Assembly (NCBI GenBank): GCA_022712785.1 | Contig: JAFLJX010000178.1 | Location: 1 to 7,921, forward strand | DNA: 7,921 nt | From: Mycoplasmatota bacterium | Lineage (GTDB): Bacteria; Bacillota_I; Bacilli_A; Izemoplasmatales; Izemoplasmataceae | Direction: 5' to 3' | Part shown: in pieces, positions 1-5,646 of the stretch | How the letters are laid out: each line of letters begins with the position of its first letter | How positions within the stretch are numbered: position 1 is the first letter of the stretch | Position numbers and translations under genes: made by a program | Notes under the pieces: generated by a model | What the model saw: only the letters and a program-made list of their open reading frames with translations | Told to the model about the DNA's origin: nothing | Databases searched by the model: none

Positions 1-320
1 TTGATTCAGGATTAGATATTGATGCATTAAAAATTGTAGGAGAAAATGTTACGAAAATGAAAAGTGATGATTTAGGATTACTTTTAATAACACATTACCA
101 ACGTTTACTAGAATATATTAAAGCTGATTTTGTTCATGTCATGATGGTTGGTAAAATAGTAAAAAGTGGTGGAATGGAACTTATAAGAAGAATTGATAAT
201 GAAGGATATGATTTCATTAAAAAGGAACTTGGTATTGAAGACGTTAGAGTTGTTATTAAAGAAGAAGAAGAAAAAGTATTACTTGGATCATGTGCAACTA
301 AGGAAGCACTTGGATTATAA
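1..320 (+). CDS. sufC: SufC, Fe-S cluster assembly ATPase (3' part, start lies before the window)
   Basis: This is the C-terminal part of the ABC-type ATPase that drives cluster assembly on SufB-SufD in the cytosol. The frame is open from the first bases: the first full codon is at position 3 and reads DSGLDIDALKIV, the D-loop that follows Walker B in SufC. The H-switch comes next in ITHYQRLLEYI (His codon 93-95), followed by the SufC-specific stretch DFVHVMMVGKIVKSGG. Walker A and the signature motif lie outside the window. The ATG at 57 is internal, not a start. After the usual ending GYDFIKKELGIED there is a tail of about 25 residues, rich in Glu and ending in GSCATKEALGL; from memory the Bacillus subtilis protein stops roughly 18 residues earlier. 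The TAA stop shares its last A with the sufD ATG (TAATG), so the two genes are probably translationally coupled. Assignment is secure; the role of the tail is unknown. Confidence 0.96.
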   Translation, partial: DSGLDIDALKIVGENVTKMKSDDLGLLLITHYQRLLEYIKADFVHVMMVGKIVKSGGMELIRRIDNEGYDFIKKELGIEDVRVVIKEEEEKVLLGSCATKEALGL

Positions 321-1411
321 TGTTTAAATATATTGGAAACAAGGAAACAAATAGAGACATTCCAGATGGTATTTCAAAGTTTTTAACTGAAGAGTTAGGC
401 AGCTATATCGTTGTTAAAGACGGTTATATTATTGAAAAGAAACTTGATAAAACTTTTGATAAGCTAATTGTTAAAAATATCAAAGAAGCGATTTCTAAAA
501 ACGATTCAAATATATCAGAAAACAAGTTTTTGACTTCTTTAGAAGATGATGCTTATCAGTATAATTTAGAAGAAATAAATAGTGGATTACTAATCAATGT
601 TCCTGAAAATTTAGTATTTTGTAACACTCTTCATATTTTTTATATTCAAGAAAATAGTGATTTGGTAAATAATACCTTGATAGTATTAGAACCTAACTCA
701 GAGTTTAAATATTTTGAGTATATTTATAATGATGGTGAAGCAAGTATTAATTATGTTAGTAATAGTATTGTTAAAGAAAACGCTAAATTGTCTTATTCGG
801 GACTATCAAAATTAAGTGAAAAGAGTGTTGCTTCAGTAATTAGAAATAGTTATGTTTATAGATATGGTAGTAGTATATATAGCATCGCAGAAATCAATGA
901 TTCGTTAACTGATTCTAAAACTAATATTTATCTTCAAGAACAATATGCAAGTTGTACATCAAAAACAATCGCGATAACAAATAAAGAACAATCTGCAAAG
1001 TTTACTCAATTGATTGAACATAATGCACCTGATACTGAAGGTTTTATTGAAAATTATGGAGTTGCTAATAATAATAGTGCTTTAGTATTTGAGGGTATTG
1101 GTAAGATAAATAAAGGTATGAAAAGAAGTAATGCTAAACAACAAAATAGAGGAATCGTGCTTGGAGCTAATTCAAGACTTGATGCTAATCCTTTATTATT
1201 GATTGACGAATATGATGTTGAAGCATCACATGGTGCGGCTATTGGTAAAATAGATGAAGATCAATTATATTATTTAATGAGTAGAGGTTTAACTCATAAG
1301 AACGCTCAAAGACTAATTATTTCAGGGTTCTTAAGTCCACTAATTAGTTTAATGTCTACACAAGAATTAGTAAAAGAAATTATTGAAACAGTTGAAAATA
1401 AAACCTTGTAG
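320..1411 (+). CDS. sufD: SufD, Fe-S cluster scaffold subunit
   Basis: SufD pairs with SufB and SufC in the SufBC2D scaffold, where it helps iron entry and cluster formation. The protein has 363 residues, somewhat shorter than E. coli SufD. The N-terminal third is variable, as is normal for SufD. The middle is the repetitive beta-helix region, and the C-terminal helical part is diagnostic: ASHGAAIGKIDEDQLYYL with His304, matching the functionally important His360 of E. coli SufD, then SRGLTHKNAQRLIISGFLSP. That last stretch is visibly paralogous to the SufB C-terminus in this window (SRGLTNEQATEMIIMGFIEP). It lacks the SufB Cys and Glu pair, which separates it from SufB. The start overlaps the sufC stop by one base, and no good Shine-Dalgarno site sits at the right distance (only TGGAT at 311-315), so translation probably depends on coupling to sufC. 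The TAG stop merges into the sufS ribosome binding site. Confidence 0.95.
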   Translation: MFKYIGNKETNRDIPDGISKFLTEELGSYIVVKDGYIIEKKLDKTFDKLIVKNIKEAISKNDSNISENKFLTSLEDDAYQYNLEEINSGLLINVPENLVFCNTLHIFYIQENSDLVNNTLIVLEPNSEFKYFEYIYNDGEASINYVSNSIVKENAKLSYSGLSKLSEKSVASVIRNSYVYRYGSSIYSIAEINDSLTDSKTNIYLQEQYASCTSKTIAITNKEQSAKFTQLIEHNAPDTEGFIENYGVANNNSALVFEGIGKINKGMKRSNAKQQNRGIVLGANSRLDANPLLLIDEYDVEASHGAAIGKIDEDQLYYLMSRGLTHKNAQRLIISGFLSPLISLMSTQELVKEIIETVENKTL

Positions 1412-1415
1412 GTGA
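1410..1415 (+). promoter_or_regulatory. Ribosome binding site of sufS, deciding its start
   Basis: AGGTGA matches the 3' half of the consensus GGAGGTGA and lies five bases before the ATG at 1421. It overlaps the sufD TAG stop (1409-1411). The in-frame GTG at 1412 lies inside this site and has no Shine-Dalgarno sequence of its own upstream, so ATG 1421 is the better start. The same AGGTGAT-type site precedes the reductase and the last gene of the window. Confidence 0.7.
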
Positions 1416-1420
1416 AAAGT

Positions 1421-2629
1421 ATGGATCCGTATAAACTAAAAAAAGATTTCCCGGTATTAGATGATGAAACTCTTATTTACTTAGATACAGCAGCGTCGAG
1501 TTTAAAACCGAAACAAGTTATTAAGAAACTTGATGAATACTATGAAAAATATAGTGTGAATGTTCATAGAGGAGTTTATAACTTAAGTTATGTAGCAACT
1601 GAAATGTATGAAGACTCTCGTAATAAAGTTAGTGCTTTTATTAATGCTGATTTTAATGAGATTATCTTTACTAGAGGCGCGAGTAGCGCACTTAACTTAG
1701 TGGCTACAAGTTACGGATTAAATAACTTATCAAGCACTGACGAGATAATTGTTAGTGAACTTGAACACCATTCACAGGTATTACCTTGGCAAAATGTCAG
1801 TAATATTACAAAAGCAAAATTAGTATATGTTCCACTAAATAAAGAGGGGCGTATTACTATTGAAAACTTTAAAAAAGTATTAAATGAAAACACTAAGGTT
1901 GTAGCTTTGAATTACATATCAAATGTTATGGGGTATATTGCTCCTATTAAAGAGATTATAAAATTATCACACGAAGTTGGTGCAATAGTTTCTGTTGACG
2001 CAGCTCAAGCTGCGCCACATAAAAGAATAGATGTAAAAGACTTAGATTGTGATTTCTTATCATTCTCAGGACACAAAATGTTAGGTCCTACTGGTATTGG
2101 AGTCCTTTATGGTAAAAGCAAACTATTAGATGAAATGCCTCCAATTGAATTTGGTGGAGACATGAATGATAATGTTGATTTATATGAAGCTTCTTGGAAA
2201 GAAATTCCCTATAAGTTTGAAACTGGAACACCAGGTATTGCTGGAGCAATAGGGCTTGGTGCTGCAATTGATTATATTGAAAGTATTGGACTTGAAGAGA
2301 TTGCAATTCATGAGAAAGAATTGAAAGATTATACTATTAAAAAATTAGAAGAACTAAAAGATATAACAGTTTACAATAAAACAGCTGAAACAGGGATTAT
2401 CACATTTAATATTGATGGAGTTCATCCACATGATGCTGTTACATTCTTTGATGGAGATAATATATGTATGAGAGCTGGGCATCATTGTGCACAGTTGATA
2501 ATTAAGTGGTTAGAAGTTGTGGCTACATTACGTGTATCATTCTATTTATATAATACAGTTGAAGACTGTGATAAATTTGTTGAATCAGTTAAGAACGCAA
2601 GAGACTTCTTTAAAAGTGTTGGATTTTAG
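1421..2629 (+). CDS. sufS: SufS, cysteine desulfurase (group II)
   Basis: This PLP enzyme converts L-cysteine to L-alanine and leaves a persulfide on its active-site Cys, which is then passed to SufU. With the ATG at 1421 it has 402 residues; an in-frame GTG at 1412 would add three. Seen in the sequence: the N-terminal motif YLDTAASSLKP; the EHH motif (His116/117) that stacks on PLP; Asp193 and Gln196 in VDAAQAAPH, the PLP-contacting pair; the Schiff-base Lys219 in SFSGHKMLGPTG; FETGTP; and catalytic Cys356 in MRAGHHCAQ, on the short loop typical of SufS. Length and motifs agree with Bacillus and E. coli SufS. One oddity is HHCAQL where the family usually has HHCAQP. The neighbouring sufU supplies the expected sulfur acceptor. 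The TAG stop overlaps the sufU Shine-Dalgarno site. Confidence 0.97.
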   Translation: MDPYKLKKDFPVLDDETLIYLDTAASSLKPKQVIKKLDEYYEKYSVNVHRGVYNLSYVATEMYEDSRNKVSAFINADFNEIIFTRGASSALNLVATSYGLNNLSSTDEIIVSELEHHSQVLPWQNVSNITKAKLVYVPLNKEGRITIENFKKVLNENTKVVALNYISNVMGYIAPIKEIIKLSHEVGAIVSVDAAQAAPHKRIDVKDLDCDFLSFSGHKMLGPTGIGVLYGKSKLLDEMPPIEFGGDMNDNVDLYEASWKEIPYKFETGTPGIAGAIGLGAAIDYIESIGLEEIAIHEKELKDYTIKKLEELKDITVYNKTAETGIITFNIDGVHPHDAVTFFDGDNICMRAGHHCAQLIIKWLEVVATLRVSFYLYNTVEDCDKFVESVKNARDFFKSVGF

Positions 2630-2640
2630 GAGGAAATGTA

Positions 2641-3069
2641 ATGAATGATTTAGAGACTTTATATAGACAAGTAATAATGGATCATTATAAGAATCCTAGA
2701 AACAAAGGACTTTTAAGTAGTAGTGGATATAAAACGATTCATATTAAGAACCCAACATGTGGAGATGATATCACTATTCAATCTTTAGTTGAAGATGGAA
2801 TAGTTAAAGATGTTAGACATGATGGTACTGGTTGTTCTATTTGTTGTAGTAGTGCATCAGTAATGAGTGAAACCTTGATAGGTAAAACAAAAGAAGACGC
2901 AGAGAAAATTAGCGAAGCATATATTAATATGTTAACTAATAAAGAGTATGATGAGAATGTTGATTTAGAAGAAGCAATTGTTTACCAGGGAGTAAGAAAA
3001 TTTCCTGCAAGAGTAAAATGTGCTTCTATTGCTTGGAAAGCATTTCAGGGTACATTAGAAAGTGAGTGA
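2641..3069 (+). CDS. sufU: SufU, zinc-dependent sulfur transfer partner of SufS
   Basis: SufU is a 142-residue cytosolic protein of the IscU-like fold. In Firmicutes it acts as a zinc-bound acceptor that takes the persulfide sulfur from SufS and hands it to the SufBCD scaffold. The zinc ligands are all visible: Cys40 and Asp42 in NPTCGDD, Cys65 in GTGCSICCSSASVM, and Cys127 in VKCASIAW. They match Cys41, Asp43, Cys66 and Cys128 of B. subtilis SufU. The insertion before the last Cys that distinguishes SufU from IscU is present, and the IscU-type chaperone-binding LPPVK motif is absent. Two extra Cys (68 and 69) follow the second ligand. The start is supported by AGGAGG at 2628-2633, seven bases before ATG. 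The gene ends in TGA, and sufB begins two codons later in the same frame. Confidence 0.97.
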   Translation: MNDLETLYRQVIMDHYKNPRNKGLLSSSGYKTIHIKNPTCGDDITIQSLVEDGIVKDVRHDGTGCSICCSSASVMSETLIGKTKEDAEKISEAYINMLTNKEYDENVDLEEAIVYQGVRKFPARVKCASIAWKAFQGTLESE

Positions 3070-3075
3070 TTCTTT

Positions 3076-4488
3076 ATGAGTGAAAAAACAAAGAATGAAA
3101 TAAAGGATATTATAGGAGATTATAAATTCGGATTTAAAACAGAATCTAAGAGTATCTTAGATACTGGTAAAGGGATAAATGAAGATGTAGTAAGAGAAAT
3201 TTCTAAAATAAAAGGTGAACCTGAATGGATGTTAGATTTCAGGCTTAAAAGTTATAAAAAGTTTATGTCTGTACCTAATCCAACATGGGGTCCTGATTTA
3301 AGTGAAATAAATTTTGATGAGATAACATATTATATTAAACCGTCAGAACGTGTTGAGGAAAATTGGGATGATGTTCCTAAGGAAATCAAAGATACATTTG
3401 AAAAACTTGGAATCCCAGAAGCTGAACAAAAGTTCTTAGCGGGTGTATCAACTCAGTTTGATAGTGAGGTAGTTTATCACTCGATGTTAAAAGAGTTAGA
3501 AGATCAAGGTGTAATATTCTGTGATACGGATACTGCATTAAGATTATATCCAGATTTAGTAAGGGAATATTTCGGGAAAATTGTTCCTTTTACAGATAAT
3601 AAGTATGCTTCACTAAATAGTGCTGTATGGAGTGGAGGTTCTTTTATCTATGTACCACCAGGTGTTAGAGTAGAAAAACCACTTCAATCATATTTTAGAA
3701 TTAATAGCGAACAAATGGGACAGTTCGAAAGAACACTGATCATTGTTGATGAAGGAGCATTTGTTAATTATGTAGAAGGGTGCACTGCACCAGTTTATAG
3801 TAAAGCAAGTTTACATACTGCGATAGTAGAAATCTATGTTAAAAAAGGAGCACATTGTCGTTATTCAACAGTTCAAAACTGGGCTAATAATATTATTAAC
3901 TTAGTTACTAAAAGAGCTTTAGTTGAAGAAGATGGACACATGGAATGGATTGATGGAAATATTGGAAGTAAAATCAATATGAAATATCCTTCATGTATCT
4001 TAAAAGGTGATAGAGCTAAAGGAACAACAATCTCAATCGCATTTGCTGGTGAAGGTATGTATCAAGATACTGGAGCTAAAATGATTCATATAGGTAAAGA
4101 CACAACATCTAAAATTATAAGTAAATCTATGAGTGCTAAAGGTGGTAAAGTTAATTACCGAGGTATGATTAGACATGGTAAAAATGCAACTGGTGCGAAA
4201 AGCAATGTTGAGTGTGACACAATTATCTTAGATGGCATTAGTACATCGGATACATTACCATATAATATAGTTACAAATAATCAAGCTCAAGTTCAACATG
4301 AGGCGACCGTTTCAAAAGTTAGTGAAGAGCAATTATTCTACTTACAAAGTAGAGGGTTAACTAACGAACAAGCAACAGAAATGATTATAATGGGATTCAT
4401 TGAACCGTTTGCCAAAGAATTACCTATGGAATATGCTGTAGAATTAAATCAATTAATTAAATTGGAAATGGAAGGTTCTATAGGATAA
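3076..4488 (+). CDS. sufB: SufB, Fe-S cluster scaffold core subunit
   Basis: SufB is the core of the SufBC2D complex, on which the nascent cluster is built from sulfur delivered by SufS/SufU. The 470 residues match the usual Firmicutes length. Seen: an N-terminal helical region with GEPEWMLDFRLKSYKKF; the motif SGGSFIYVPPGVRVEKPLQ; NYVEGCTAP; the beta-helix core with QNWANNIINLVTKRA; then Cys380 in NVECDT and Glu409 in QHEATVSK. Their 29-residue spacing equals that of Cys405 and Glu434 of E. coli SufB, which are needed for cluster assembly. The C-terminal SEEQLFYLQSRGL block contacts SufC in the known complex. The start follows the sufU stop by six bases and has only a weak GTGAT site (3065-3069) overlapping that stop, so coupling to sufU translation is likely. 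Three in-frame stops in a row (TAA TAA TAG) end the gene. Confidence 0.98.
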   Translation: MSEKTKNEIKDIIGDYKFGFKTESKSILDTGKGINEDVVREISKIKGEPEWMLDFRLKSYKKFMSVPNPTWGPDLSEINFDEITYYIKPSERVEENWDDVPKEIKDTFEKLGIPEAEQKFLAGVSTQFDSEVVYHSMLKELEDQGVIFCDTDTALRLYPDLVREYFGKIVPFTDNKYASLNSAVWSGGSFIYVPPGVRVEKPLQSYFRINSEQMGQFERTLIIVDEGAFVNYVEGCTAPVYSKASLHTAIVEIYVKKGAHCRYSTVQNWANNIINLVTKRALVEEDGHMEWIDGNIGSKINMKYPSCILKGDRAKGTTISIAFAGEGMYQDTGAKMIHIGKDTTSKIISKSMSAKGGKVNYRGMIRHGKNATGAKSNVECDTIILDGISTSDTLPYNIVTNNQAQVQHEATVSKVSEEQLFYLQSRGLTNEQATEMIIMGFIEPFAKELPMEYAVELNQLIKLEMEGSIG

Positions 4489-4504
4489 TAATAGAGGTGA
4501 TTTT

Positions 4505-5494
4505 ATGTATGTAGCAGCTAAAAACAGATACGATAAAATGATATATAACAGGGTTGGAAAAAGCGGGTTAAAATTACCACAGTTTTCACTTGGGTTTTGG
4601 CAAAACTTTGGATTTGAAAAGGATTATGAAGAAGTTAAAGAAATTGTTTTAAAAGCTTTTGATAGTGGTATTACACATTTTGATTTAGCTAATAATTACG
4701 GACGTCCTTTTGGGAGTGCGGAAATTAATTTAGGCAAAATACTAAAAAATGAGTTAGCTCCTTATAGAGATGAACTGATTATATCTACAAAAGCTGGATA
4801 TACTATGTGGGATGGCCCATATGGTGACCATGGTTCTAGAAAATATATAATGGCATCGCTCGATCAATCACTAAATAGATTAGGAATAAAATATGTTGAT
4901 ATATTTTATCATCATAGACCTGACTACGATACTCCTCTTAAAGAAACTATGAAGGCACTTGCTGACATTGTGAATCAAGGGAAAGCTTTATACATTGGGT
5001 TATCAAATTATCCTAAAGAAAGAGCGTTAGAGGCTATAGAAGTATTAAGAGGTTATGGTGTTGAATTACTAATTCACCAACCTAAATTATCAATGTTAAA
5101 TCAATGGGTTAAAGAAACTGAGTTAGATAAAATGCTTATTAAAGAGGGAGTTGGAATGATACCTTTTAGTATATTATCTCAAGGTCTTTTAACTGAAAAA
5201 TACATAACAGAAATTCCTCTTGATTCAAGAGCAGGGAATCCTGATGTCGGATTCTTAAATGAAGATAGTGTCACAAGTGAATTAAGAGTTAAATTAGTTA
5301 AACTTAAAGAAATTGCTAAAAAAAGGAAACAGTCCTTGGCTCAAATGGCAATATCTTGGGCTAGTATGCAAAACGGAGTTTCATCGGTTCTACTTGGTGT
5401 TAGTAGAATAGGTCAGTTAGAAGCAAATTTAGATGCATTAAACAATAGATTTTTCACTGATAAAGAGATAAAAGACATTAATAAAATCTTATAA
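4505..5494 (+). CDS. yghZ: Aldo/keto reductase of the YghZ (L-glyceraldehyde 3-phosphate reductase) type
   Basis: This is a 329-residue NADPH-dependent (beta/alpha)8-barrel oxidoreductase of the AKR family. It follows E. coli YghZ along its length: GKSGLKLPQFSLG, THFDLANNYG, RDELIISTKAGY, GSRKYIMASLDQSLNRLG, YVDIFYHHRPD, LLIHQPKLSMLNQWV and SQGLLTEKY. The catalytic tetrad is present as Asp60, Tyr65, Lys96 and His137. A C-terminal SSVLLGVSRIGQLEANLDAL matches the cofactor phosphate-binding region. It ends about 17 residues before E. coli YghZ, losing only the tail. YghZ reduces L-glyceraldehyde 3-phosphate and methylglyoxal; the substrate here is inferred from similarity, and a K+ channel beta-subunit-like AKR is the nearest alternative. 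A strong GAGGTGAT site (4494-4501) precedes the ATG. The gap to sufB is 16 bases with no promoter or terminator, so it probably belongs to the suf transcript. Four in-frame stops (TAA TGA TAA TAA) end it. Confidence 0.9.
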   Translation: MYVAAKNRYDKMIYNRVGKSGLKLPQFSLGFWQNFGFEKDYEEVKEIVLKAFDSGITHFDLANNYGRPFGSAEINLGKILKNELAPYRDELIISTKAGYTMWDGPYGDHGSRKYIMASLDQSLNRLGIKYVDIFYHHRPDYDTPLKETMKALADIVNQGKALYIGLSNYPKERALEAIEVLRGYGVELLIHQPKLSMLNQWVKETELDKMLIKEGVGMIPFSILSQGLLTEKYITEIPLDSRAGNPDVGFLNEDSVTSELRVKLVKLKEIAKKRKQSLAQMAISWASMQNGVSSVLLGVSRIGQLEANLDALNNRFFTDKEIKDINKIL

Positions 5495-5499
5495 TGATA

Positions 5500-5533
5500 A
5501 TAAAAGAGTTTTTTTAAAAAAAGACTCTTTTAT
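5500..5533 (+). terminator. Hairpin terminator closing the suf-reductase unit
   Basis: The arms ATAAAAGAGT (5500-5509) and ACTCTTTTAT (5524-5533) are exact reverse complements. Inside them, six T (5510-5515) can pair with the A-run 5516-5522, leaving one bulged G at 5523. The stem is long but AT-rich, and its 3' T-run is part of the arm, so the strength is uncertain. The structure is nearly symmetrical and could also stop transcription arriving on the minus strand. It begins six bases after the first reductase stop codon and overlaps the fourth tandem stop. Confidence 0.7.
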
Positions 5534-5546
5534 ATATTCGATTAGT

Positions 5547-5574
5547 TTGATATAATCAATGTTTGATGTATAAT
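5547..5574 (+). promoter_or_regulatory. Promoter of the transketolase gene
   Basis: TTGATA (5547-5552) and TATAAT (5569-5574) with a 16-base spacer make a near-consensus vegetative promoter; transcription would begin near 5581 and give a leader of about 66 bases. The same -35 stretch contains a second candidate, an extended -10 (TGATATAAT, 5548-5556) without a good -35. The rest of the gap from 5495 to 5646 holds the preceding terminator, AT-rich sequence with repeated TTGAT/ATCAA words, and the AAGGAGAT ribosome binding site at 5631-5638. I see no TPP riboswitch or other structured leader. Confidence 0.65.
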
Positions 5575-5646
5575 ATTATGTATATATTAAATGTTGATTA
5601 AATTAAAAATTCGATAAAATATTTAGTAAAAAGGAGATTTAAAATT

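Noticed and set aside
57..320. Independent small gene starting at the ATG at 57
   Set aside because: The frame is open upstream to the window edge and encodes the conserved SufC D-loop before this ATG, so the ATG is an internal Met of SufC.
1711..1893. Open frame on the minus strand inside sufS (60 codons)
   Set aside because: It lies entirely opposite the well-conserved sufS sequence, has no ribosome binding site, and its low-complexity product resembles nothing.
2088..2306. Open frame on the minus strand inside sufS (72 codons), rich in Gln, Leu and His
   Set aside because: The composition is what the reverse of AT-rich coding sequence gives; sufS is intact on the other strand and explains the region.
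5575..5646. TPP riboswitch or other structured leader before transketolase, a thiamine-diphosphate enzyme
   Set aside because: The leader is about 66 bases, almost all A and T, with no THI-box motif such as CTGAGA and no stable hairpin.
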